Source: Dichetophora obliterata (taxonomy: Eukaryota > Arthropoda > Insecta > Diptera > Sciomyzidae). From it: a stretch of 64,000 bases of DNA. The position numbers and the translations under genes were made by a program. Position 1 is the first letter of the stretch. Each line of letters starts with the position of its first letter. Below, piece by piece: positions 11,901 through 23,900 of this stretch. Location of the stretch: assembly GCA_963920525.1 (NCBI GenBank), contig OY986439.1, positions 30,638,319 through 30,702,318 on the forward strand. The letters run 5' to 3'. The notes under the pieces are model-generated. The model was not told the origin of the DNA, did no database searches, and saw only the letters and a program-made list of their open reading frames with translations.

Positions 11901-14900
11901 AATGTCCTGAACAGCAATTAAGAATAACTTTGGCACGCATCTTAACATCTTCCGGAAAATCTGGTGACGACAATAGTTTCGGTTCAACGCAGAGCGCAAG
12001 CAACTGTATGGAGAAGGAAAAGAAGAAAAGAGATATAATAAAAATTATACTAATGAGCATAGCATTATTTAGTTTGTTTGTTTTGCTTTTAATTAAATTT
12101 AATTAAAATTGTACGCCACACAATTTGGCGTCTGTCCGCAGCGGATACTCTGCTGACCTAGCTGCATAAATAAATATTTGCACAAGCTTATATAGTGTAT
12201 TTTATGCGGAGCTAAAGATAACAAAGGTAATTTGATAAAAATAAATTAGTTTTAAATCGATCAGTTTTGATGAATTACAAATGAAATATTTATTAAGCAA
12301 GTATTGACAGTAGCACAAAACCGCTGAGAATACTTTAATTAAAATTTCATTTTAATTTGGAATTTTTATTGACTGACTAAAATACAGTAAAATAAAGTCT
12401 CTCTGAATCATTTTATTGTCCAAGAGTAACCACAGCAGAGCTGAATGCATCTTTACACATAGTGTTTGTAAATGCAGTCGTTGATAGATACACATATTTG
12501 CTAAATTCAATTCAATTATTTCCGGTGCAAATGGGAAATGGTTTTTGTTGATAGAAAACTTTTGGAAAACGCAAAATAATAAATGTAGTAAAAATATTTA
12601 TCTTCAATTAAATTTACCTGTCTGACAAAAGTGATGGGCTGCTGACCCATGGCATGACTGTCACCAATATTAGCACGAATGACCTGGTCAAATGGCTTTT
12701 TAACACCCTGTAAGAAAAAAGAAAATAATAAGTTAATATGTATGTAACAACAAAGTTAGTTTAGAATAAAAGAGATTTGGGTTAAAGCAATTGTTTGCAT
12801 GTAAGTATCGAACGTTATGACATCACTTGGTTCTTTGTAGCTCAATTCACACATTGAAACTGTTAAATGAAAAAAAAACAGAGTAAAACGCAATGCTGAA
12901 AATTTTTATTGCACTAATTTACATGTAAATGCATTCTAAAAGATCATCGTATAGACAAGTAGGTAACATTGAAATCACCTTTAAATAGTAACTCGTAGTT
13001 GGGGTATAAGCCTGATATGACAGTAACTTATAACTAGAGAGAAAAGCAATTCGATAGCAATGACAACAAATGCAGTGGTTAAAAATGTGGTATTTATTGA
13101 ATGGCAAATAATATGGGTAAAACGAAGCTATTTGATAGAAAAAACTGTGAAAAACTTTTTAGCTTTTTTAGTTGATATTTTAGAGGCAACATTTTTATTT
13201 TTAACTAGCTGTAGGTTACCGGTCTGAGTGTATTCTGCATGCACAAATCCAGAAGGGATAGCAATAACAAAATTTGTTTGTAGCAACAAAAGTAAGCAAC
13301 AAATTGTCCATAAATGGCGATTCCTTTTAACTGAAAAAATGTAAATAATTAGCTCTTGTCGCTATCGTTACGAGTACAAGTAATCGTTCGTTAAAACAAT
13401 TTGTATGAAACAACTTGTATACAGCTTTAAAAAGTATGAAACAAAAAAAATAAACAACTTACACATAATATATTTTATTTTTTTTTTTTATTTTCGCTTT
13501 CCTCAAAACAGCGGACAACAAGTGAAAAGACGAAAATTCGAAAAAACGATGCTGAAACGCACTTTAAGCCACTGTAAGTTGCTTTAAGTCATTTTAAGTC
13601 GTTGATTTGTTGCAGCTGGTTTTTGACTATTTTGAGTTTGTTTGTACATATAACGTTTTTTTTTTGTTTATTTTTGTCATCGAAGCATCAAACAAGTCAT
13701 GTAATTTCGTATGTGCTTGTTGGTTTCCTCAAACTAGAAGTCAAGAGACAAAAATGCGAAAAATTATGCTGAAACGCGCTTTAAGCCACTGTAAGTCGCT
13801 TTGAGTCATTTGCTGTTACAGCTTGTTTCGACTTTTTTGCAGTTGTTTTGCGCTGTTTTTTGTGGCCTTGTTCGTTTTTATTTGGAATTTTTTTTAATTA
13901 GAACAGGAAAAATAACAACATGAAAAATAGTGAGAAAAAAAAAAGTCATTTGGCTGAATAAGCTACTTATTAAAAGGCTTCCTAAACATTTACCCGAATG
14001 CGAACTTTACACGGTCAATCATTGGACATTAATAATTTATATGTGTTAGTAAATATTTGTGTGTATGCATTACACGGACTCGTTGATGCCCACCCAGCAT
14101 TTGGAAGATTGTTTTGTAGAGAACCACCTAAGCGAGTATTTTTCGAGTCCGCTTGGTGATCGACAAAAACAAAATACATGTCGTGTGAGGAAGCTAATTT
14201 TGCTCCTCACAGTTGATTAAAAACTAGCTGCTTGTTTGACTCGAAAATGAATCGTTTTTTTAAATTTATTTGGTATTTTCGGGATCATAAAACGACTTGA
14301 AAAAGACTCGTCAAGAAGAGTCGCGCATAGGGTACCATTTTCTCTCGAACAAAGAGTCTTTTCTGATCAGAAAATGAGCGCACTTTCGACTGTCACCATC
14401 GCAGAGAAGAGTCGAAAACGACTCTTATATGTTAGAAAATTTCAAAAAATACTGGTGGGTGGCTTCATTGACCAACATTTAATTATTTTGATATTTTGTA
14501 TACGCGTACAACAGATTGATCATGTCAAATTATTGATTTTTGCACAACAAATTTAGAAGAAAACAAAACCTGCTGATCACTAATTTTTATTTTTTTTACC
14601 CACATGCATTTGATACCATGAACAAATGAAGAAAAGGCGCAACAGCCAAAATAAAAAAAATGTATGTATTTTATTGGAATTTTTCTTGTTTCTCTACTTT
14701 TTTATGCTATTTAATGAAAATAATAAGTAAGCATCGTATAAAATAAAACTTTATACATGAAAACCCTAGTGGCGGCAGTAGCCTAGTGGGTATAGTGCGT
14801 GACCCCCAAGCTAAAGAACCGCGGTAGCCCGGGTTCAATTCCAGCTCAGACAGAAAGTTTTTTCAATTGAATTAATTTTTCCGTTCGGTCGTCACCACTC

Positions 14901-17900
14901 TGCAGACAATGGCAAACCTCCGAGAGTAAAAATTACCATGTAAAGATTCTTGAGAACATAAGCCGTTCGGAGTCGGCATAAAACAACACGTAGGTTCAGT
15001 TCTCGGTCATTTGTGATCAAAACATTTATCAACACGCACAACACAATTGAATCAATAGAAGCTAGGTCAAAGTCTTTCCAAGGGCTGAAATGGCCAGTTT
15101 ATTTTTTTTTACATGAAAACCCTGGGAGCAAGCGTGAAAGCAACAATTGGCACTCTGAATACCAGCGCACAAGACGCTTTAAGCTGCTTGTTCGGCTGGC
15201 ACTATACGGACTTTGAGCTTGTTTCATATGATTTCATGTGCAGCGTTTTTCAGCTTTCCCTCTCGGTTCGGCTCGGCAAAGCAACAATTCGCCCCTATAA
15301 ACGCGCTCTTTAGGCGCTGAATAAAACCGAGCTGAAATCGCGTCAAGCTTAAAGCAGCTGGTAGCGCGTATAGTGCGCGCTTTTTAATTTTTTGGGTTTT
15401 TTGTATATACTAATTTTTTTTATATTTTTTGCATTAAAACTTAACATATGCAAACCGTGCGAGCGAGCAAGAAACCAACAATCGGCATTCTAAATACCAG
15501 CGCACAAGTCGCTTTAAGCTGCTTGTTCGGCTGGCACCATACGCACTTTGAGCTTATTTCATATGATTGTATGTTTTTCACTGAATTTTTATAATTTTTG
15601 TTTTTGACGCTTGCTTAAATTTTACGGGAGTTGTTTTCCTTTTAGAAAAAAAATAAGCAATTGTCAATGCTACCTGGTTACTTATACCATGATTTTTACT
15701 AATAAGATTTTTGAGCTGAATGCCAAATTTTTTTCATCAATATTTTTTAAAATTGTTGAGATTATTTGAGAAGCATGAAATAATTGATTGAGTTGCACCC
15801 GGATAAACACAGCGTCACAAAGTTTGAAATGCTCACAAGAGGACGATGAAAATAAAGAAAAGACACGATTACAGTCGCTATTTTAAAACTATAGAACTCA
15901 AAATTTAAATTTGAATGCGTAAAAAAATAAAGTTTATAAATGAACAAAATCGCTTTTATAAATATAGATATTGCTATTGTACAAATTGACATAATCAAAA
16001 TGCAAAAAACCTTATAAATTCCTCAGCAATTTATCTTTGTCTATGATTTATCAAAATCGGATGAGAACCACGCTTGTGTCCTATTTAAAAAACTTTATCA
16101 AAATAGTAAAACTTTAATAGATGCAGTACAAAAAGAGCTATTAACTTGAGACATTAACTCATTCTGATGATACATTCATTTAACTATAAGGAAAGGAAAA
16201 GTTAAAAAATCACATCCACTCGAATGTTTATTAGAGTTATTATCAATGATTCGCTAATTAAACTGCTTTTGATATCAAGTTTAATATTTCACGAAGACTA
16301 TCAGGTGTGCAAGTATGAAACTGCTGTTTACACATAAATGGTTATAGCTTCAATTGTGCTTATTGGGTTATTGTTTTATCAGCTGTTTTTGATTGTCTTG
16401 ACATCTGGCTAAACTGAGAACCGCGCAACAATAAAAGTGTTACTTAATAAAATACATTTTCAAATCGTTAAAAATGTCGAGCCAGTAAACGTTGATTTGA
16501 GGACATCATTGACTTTTTTTCCTTTTGAAATAAACTGCAGCTGACTGAGTCTCAGCGACTGCTTGTGGAAGCATACGGAAATCATGCTCTCTTTGAAATA
16601 ACTTGCAGAGAATGGTTTCGGCGGTTCAAAAAAGCCGATTTTGATGTCCAAAACGAAGAACGTGGAAGGCCTTCAAAAAAGTTTGAAGATGCTGATTTGG
16701 AAGAATTGCTAGCTGAGGACGATGCGCTAAAAATTCCTTTCTTTGATGCTGTGCTGTTCTTTCCTTTGTATTTTCGACTTGCTGGCAAGAAAACTTGCCG
16801 TGTGGAAAAGGGGTTTTGGCATCATCCGATTATCACTTGTATGCATTTCACTTCCTACGAAGATGTCGGAAAATGGCACGACGATTGGTTTGCTTAAAAA
16901 AAAACTTACTGGCAAGGGATCCACAAACTGCCTGAAAGATGGAATAAATGCATAAATTCCGATGGAACATACATTGAATTGTATCTGTTTTGATGCTTTT
17001 CGAATAAAAGCCTTTATTTCAAAGAAAACAAAAAACCAGCGGTTTCATACTGGTATATATGATAAAGCTTTACAGATATCTTGTAAAATCACCAGTGTAG
17101 TGATTGAATTAAAATCAAATTGTAGAAAAACTAAGCAATATAGATAAATAATAAAACAATAGATTAATATTTACCGTTTCACCTACGTCATTACACTTTG
17201 AGAAAGCAATGAAAAAAAAGTGAAGCATATAATTATATTTATTTTTTTTTTGTTTTCACCGCTAAGTGTACGAGTATAAACAAACAACCAAAAAACACTG
17301 AGTTTTTTTTCGTGCAAAGTTGTTTTCATAAACAATAAAAAATAAACTTCGTTGAGACCTTGTAGAAAATCGATTAGCAAGTTTTTATAAATGAAGAATT
17401 ATTTATATCGAATATATATATGAAGTTATAAAATAAAAATGTATAAATGTGCATGTTAGTAACTATGCAATAAAAGTATTAACATATATAATAAAGAAAA
17501 ACTAGCTGAAGCTATTGACCGCATTTATTGGTATTTTTCAACTTGCACAATGTTTAGCAAGAACTCATTTTATTTAAGAACGAACAAGAATACAGTTTTA
17601 GAGTTTGAAGATATAATGTCTAAAACTTTTTTCTTCTGAACTAAGCAATCATATTGTTATAAGATCGACAATAAACAACCTCTTACAAGATAACCTATTT
17701 ATTATTATCAAATTATTATCAAATCGAACACAAGTCGTATTCAAAAAAATTTAACTGACTCCAAATTTACAGCCCTATTCTGGAAACTTGATAATAGTCA
17801 ACCAGTATTTTTATTATTTGTTTGTGTTTGTTGTAATTTTTTTATTTCAAAACAAAATTTGAAGCTCAAAAATAATAAATGTTGATAAAAATTGTCAACC

Positions 17901-20900
17901 AGGGTTGATAAATAATTTTTTCATTTTGGTACACAAATTTAGAGAAAATTGTACTAAATGAAAAAAGAGGTATGGAATAAATTTTGTTTACTCCATGTAT
18001 ACTGCGTTAACTTAGTCACTCCATTTGTAACGCTGACAAGGAGGCGTGGCAGGTATAGAAAAGTATATATTGTCTTGATCAGCATCACCTTCTGAGCCGA
18101 TTTCGCTAGGTCAGTCTATCGTCAGGATTACAGCCGCAGTTTTAAAGCTAATCGTATTGAAATTTGGTATATATACGTATAAATACAAATCTCTAAAATT
18201 TTTAAAAATGACATTTAAATTACTGTCATGATAAAAAATTTGCCCATAAACTTTGTAAGAAAAAATTCAAAATATAATGGAAATTTTTTGAATCGAAAGT
18301 CACAACTTTTCATACAGAGTGACTTTAACAAAATGGCAAAATCTCTATAAATGCTTTTAGTAATGACTTGAAATTTGGTATATGAACTTTGGTCTCAAAT
18401 ATTCACCATATATTTCAAATTTGTCAAAATAGTATAAGAACTACGCCTATCTCCTAAAGAAAGTAACTACATGAAAATGGTTGGGTCTCTAAAAATATCG
18501 CAAAAACTGAATTAATAAATTAAAATTATAAACATATGCTAATATTAAATTTCACTTTGAGTTTGGAATTTGACAAAATTGATAAAAACTCGACCAATCT
18601 AACATACAAAGTGACGTCATCAAAGTAGCATAATTTTTATAAATTCCACAAAAATGTGTGTACTAACAGCATATGTAACACATAATCTTCTATATCTTAA
18701 ACGTGCTATGCATTTGAAATTTCACAAAATTGTATGAACGAATACAACAGCGGCAATCTATACGAAGTGACGTTATCAAACTTTAAAAACATGCATAACT
18801 AAGAATATCCTTTAGGGGTATATTTGAGCCAGTCGAAGATAATTCCTTGCAATTTTTTATTTACATTAAAGTGAATGTGTTTTTAACAATTCAGTTCATA
18901 AGCCTTATCAAAAAATTACTAAGGTTTTTATTTATTTTTAATTAAACACAAATTTTTTTATAATCACAAAAAGGAACACAAGTGGTCTTATAATATTCAT
19001 AAAATGAGATCAATAAAATCTATAAAAAAATCATATAAACATAAAGTTTAGAGGTCTTTGTATAATTAAAAAACAAAAATTTCTACAAAAGTTCGAATTT
19101 CTTTCGTTACTTTAATATAGAAAGGCCACTAACATTTTTTTAAATTAGGTTCTTCGCAGATGTCTTTAGGTCAACCACCCATCACCCCAAAATCTGAGGC
19201 AATCCAGCCGAAAAAAAAATTTTTTAAATGTTAGTCAGGGCCTTTATATGTTAAGGTAGCGAAAGAAATTAATGGGAAAATCTTTCAATCAAGCAATACT
19301 CCACTTTCAGTCAAATTTTCAAAATTTTTTCATTTTATATATTACTTCTTATATCAATATTGTGGCATTTATTCCACTAGATTTTAAAATATATTTTGCT
19401 TGGATTAAATAAAATAAATTGTTGCATCTGCAGTCTGTTTCTGTAATTGGTTTTTATCAAATTTTTAAAATAAAATATTCTTTTAACATTTGCTGTCGAA
19501 TGAGAAATAGAGAGACTTTCTTGTGCAGTTTTATATAAATTAGTGAAAATCGACTCTTTAAAATCATTTTTTATGTATTTTACAGATTACCAAAATTCAG
19601 AACTAGATAAATTTTTTTAATTCTTTTGAATTGTTTTCTTACTTAGACTTCTAAATTCTGTGTTATTATGGAGTGAAATAAAATGTACCGAAAACGCTTT
19701 AGTAGTAGAAAAGTAGGAAAAATATAAAATTGTACCAAAAAAGTACCGAAAATATCAACCCTGTTGTCAACTGCTTTTCAGATATTGACAATTTCATTTA
19801 AAATGTTGTTTTTTGAGCTTCAAATTTTGTTTTGAAATAAAAAATTACAACAAACACTAACAAATAATAAAAATACTGGTTGACTATTATCAAGTTTCCA
19901 GAATAGGGCTGTTAATCTCATTATTGTATTTCTATTGATATAAAAAAATTTTTTAAATTTTTTTATGATCTCAAAGAATAAATGCATAAACGCTTTTGTA
20001 AATGTTTTTTAAATTGACATCTTTAAAGATAACATTATTTACTGGTTAAATAATTTAAGCCAGACTACCACATCAAATGAACGTTAGAGCACAAAATGAA
20101 AAACGGGCCGAATTAACAAGGAAGGAAAGTAAGAATAAACGTGCGATTCGCATCGCTTTGAGAGAATAAATGAATCAAATGTTAGAGTAGATAAAATAAA
20201 TGGTTTCATTTTTCAATTTACACTGCCAGCTCAAACTATTTTTAAGTATGCCGATAATTTTTGCTTTAATCTTGTTTAAAAATTGTTTCTAGTAACAGTT
20301 GCTGGTTGGCATTAAAAAAAGACGTGGCAATTTATTTTTGTCAAATAGAATTAAGTCGTTTATTTTGTTGTTTAAACTAAAATAAGCCAGTTTTATTATG
20401 TCAAATAAAATGGAAATTACACTGCTCAACAATGTTCAACCTTTTTTTGAAATTACAAACATCACTCAACATCATATTAGCTTCGACGAAAGAATTTCGT
20501 AATGTGTTAACCCTTAGGCTAGCTGGATTTTCTTTAAAAGTGCCTTTTTGGTCAAAAAAACCCCTTTCCTTTGGGCAAGTTTTTTGTTTCTATGGATTGT
20601 CTAAAACATAGAAAAACAACCATGATAAATTCTAACCTAAACAAACCTTTCACCTAGCAATGCCATTGAGATCTTTACTGACGAACCAAAACTAGATGGA
20701 AAAGTGGGCGGAGGAGTCTTCTTATGCATTAAGCATTAATATAGACTTCAGGCTCCTTGATCATTGCAGTGTATTTCAAGCTGAAGTCGTTGCTATACAT
20801 GAAGCGTTAACTTGGCTTCATGTAAATTAAGTATCTTCCATGGATATTTGCATACTATCCGATTGTCAGGCCGCTTTGAAAGGATTCCTGGACATAGGAA

Positions 20901-23900
20901 TTTTCATGGAGTACATTTCCTCTGAACTTGCCCAGCGCTTACTCAAAAACGCTTCCTTCACTTAGGCCGCGTTCATAGTGGACGCTTTGGCTGAAGCTGA
21001 TTCACAAAGCTGATTTGTTCAGCTTTTTTTGATCATAGTTAACGCTTATTTAATGCTTCTTGAGCTTATTGGTGTTTATACTTGTAGTGAGCACTGATGC
21101 TTTGTTTTCACTTTTTGCTTTTGAAAATAATGCCGTCAATTGTGTTTGCAAAATAAATGAAAGGTTTTTTGTTTAATGAGTGTGGAAAAGTGTTAAGAGA
21201 AAGGGAAAAAGAACTGCGTTCATTATTAAAGAAAAAATAAACATTACGTTGTTGTAGAACATACATGGGCACACTGCAGTAAATATTTACTGCATTACTA
21301 GAAGCAGTAATCAGTAAACTTTTACTGATAATGAAATTCAATTTGCATTACCAGTAAATTTTTACTGATTACTGGAGAAAATTGCAGTAAAAATAAATTT
21401 TTACTGATTACTGGGAAAAAATTGCAGTACAAATAAATTTTTACTGATAATGAAATTCAATTTGCATTACCAGTAAATTTTTACTGATTACTGGAAAAAA
21501 TTGCAGTAAAAATAAATTTTTACTGATAATGAAATTTAATTTGCATTACCAGTAAATTTTTACTGATTACTGAAAAAATTTGCAGTAAAAATAAATTTTT
21601 ACTGATTACTGAAAAAAATTGCAGTAAAAATAAATTTTTACTGATTACTGAAAAAAATTGCAGTAAAAATAAATTTTTACTGATTACTGAAAAAAATTGC
21701 AGTAAAAATAAATTTTTACTGCTTACTGAATAAAATTGCAAAATAAATTTTTACTGCAATATTTTCAGTAATCAGTAAAAATTTATTTTTACTGCAATTT
21801 TTTTTAGTAATGCAGTAAAAATTAATTTTTACTGGTTACTGAACAAAATTGCAAAAATAAATTTTTACTGCAATTTTTTCAGTAATCAGTAAAAATTTAT
21901 TTTTACTGCAATTTTTTTCAGTAATCAGTAAAAATTTATTTTTACTGCAATTTTTTTCAGTAATCAGTAAAAATTTATTTTTACTGCAATTTTTTTCAGT
22001 AATCAGTAAAAATTTATTTTTACTGCAAATTTTTTCAGTAATCAGTAAAAATTTACTGGTAATGCAAATTAAATTTCATTATCAGTAAAAATTTATTTTT
22101 ACTGCAATTTTTTCCAGTAATCAGTAAAAATTTACTGGTAATGCAAATTGAATTTCATTATCAGTAAAAATTTATTTGTACTGCAATTTTTTCCCAGTAA
22201 TCAGTAAAAATTTATTTTTACTGCAATTTTTTTCAGTAATCAGTAAAATTTTACTGGTAATGCAAATTGAATTTCATTATCAGTAAAAATTTATTTTTAC
22301 TGCAATTTTACTGGTACTGCAAAGTGCCCATCTATGTTGTAGAATAGGGCTGCCATAAGTCTGCTGCACAACTTTGCACTTTTTTTTTAAAATTAATCCA
22401 CGCAAAAACAAATACCCAATTTTTGCATAATAAATTGCCGTTTAGTAAAAAAATATAAATCAAAATAGTTCACATGTACACATAATATGTAATACATAGG
22501 TACATCATTTATAAATCTTATATCAAAAAGTAAGAAATATCAATTCATAAGGCAAAAAATATTGCTTGGACTTATTCATAATTAAGGTTTGGCCCAATCA
22601 AATTTTGCAATTTTTTTTTGTTTCGTCAAGAGCATGTTCTTTTTATTGCAGTTATAATATTCTGTGCATGTCATAGAATAAATAAATTTTCATTGTATAA
22701 TGCTTTTCCAGGGCTTTCTTTCCTTACTCCATTGCGAGGAGACCAGTGAAAATACTCTTTAAACATTTCCTTTGTGTCCTGCAACAGCGAACAAAAAGTT
22801 AAATATTTTTAACAAGTTTATTTTTGTTTTTTTAAACTAGTATTTAAAAAAATTAATTCTATTTTTCATTCATTTACACGCATTTTTAAAACAATTTTTC
22901 AGTTTTTACTTATACGTCTTAATTTGTCCTTCAATATTTTTAACCGGGACATTTTTTACTGTGCACTGGGACACAAAATTTGTTTGTTGCGAGAGCAAGC
23001 AAGATGGAGATATAAGCGCTGAAAAGCATTTAAAAAAGTAGCTTTATGCTTGCACTATGAACACTTTGAGCTTTTTCCATATGATTACACACATAGCGTT
23101 TTTCAGCTAAACCTCTCGGCTAAGCAATAAGCGTTTACTGTGAACGCGGCCTTAGGCAACTGGTTTTTCAATGACCTTGACGAACTCTCGGAATCTTCGG
23201 TATACCGAATTGCGTAGGCTTAGTAAACAGATCAAAGTGTTTTAAATAAAGATAGGAAAATTAACCCTTGGTGTCACAATGGGCCTCATTGGCCTAAGTG
23301 TGTCTCGTTTCGTTTGAGGCAACCACACTAACCTAGGTTAGCCACCTAACCAAACATTTTCATAAAATATTTTAATCCTGTGCAACTAAGTTTCAGGAAA
23401 CTTTTTTAAAAAAATCAACAAAAAGAGCCTTAAAAAGAGTGCTAGAGGGTAAAATATTCTACAAAAATATTTATCATAGAATATTATCAGACATATCGTC
23501 GCCCTAATTCTAATATGACGTATGTCAAAATTGGTCAAAGTAACGTTTATTAGCGGTTTAGATAGATTGGTCGACACTACATTAGTGATGGGAACTATCG
23601 AATAAAAATATTCGAATTATTCGATAGTTCAAAATCATTCATTTATTCGATAGTTTTTTTATTCGATAGTTTTTTTCATTTGCACTTCGTTTGCTTTCCT
23701 TCAACTGATTGAACGAATCGTGAGTACTGAAAATTTAACTAAAAAAGTGCGTTTAACTGATTGATTTGTGTTTAAATGAAAATTATAATGAAATCGCACC
23801 AGTTATAAACTACTTAGAGGTTTTTAAATCGAATAAATTAATTTTATTATTAAAATCATTTGCTTTGTACTAGCTACAATTTTTGCAATTCGAATGAATG

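Larger units (their letters stand above)
13497..15592. mobile_element. Composite of Harbinger-like family H copies
   Basis: The sequence matches, inverted, most of the family H copy at 36143-37218: CAGCGGACAACAAGT, GCTGAAACGCACTTTAAG, the TCAATCATTGGACAT block, CAGCGTTTTTCAGCTTTCCC and the terminus GGCAAAGCAACA...CTATAAACGCGC at about 15310. An internal stretch is duplicated (13497-13600 and 13720-13810). A second truncated arm follows at 15325-15592. Other insertions sit inside at 14090-14466 and 14768-15110. No transposase survives. Confidence 0.7.
20641..23340 (+). pseudogene. LOA-like non-LTR relic, split by a 2.19 kb element
   Basis: The left part (20641-20961) has RNase H landmarks: [21 protein letters not shown] and [14 protein letters not shown], with frame changes. 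It then jumps by an internal deletion to the C-terminal knuckle ([14 protein letters not shown]). That motif is interrupted at the TTA at 20962 and resumes at 23152 ([19 protein letters not shown]). The 3' UTR has GTGTCACAATGGGCCTCATT and ends near 23340 with CTAACCTAGGTTAG. It belongs to the same family as the relics at 6955-7411 and 29105-29190. Confidence 0.85.

Noticed and set aside
14771..14848. Functional tRNA gene
   Set aside because: The A and B boxes are good, but the sequence is the head of a SINE with target duplications and cannot form a proper acceptor stem.
21520..21741. Minus-strand repeat protein ([12 protein letters not shown] units)
   Set aside because: Encoded by the palindromic 40 bp monomers of the hAT-like element; periodicity is that of the DNA repeat.
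21300..22330. Regularly spaced repeats resembling a CRISPR array
   Set aside because: The window is eukaryotic, the units touch without unique spacers, and the orientation reverses halfway.
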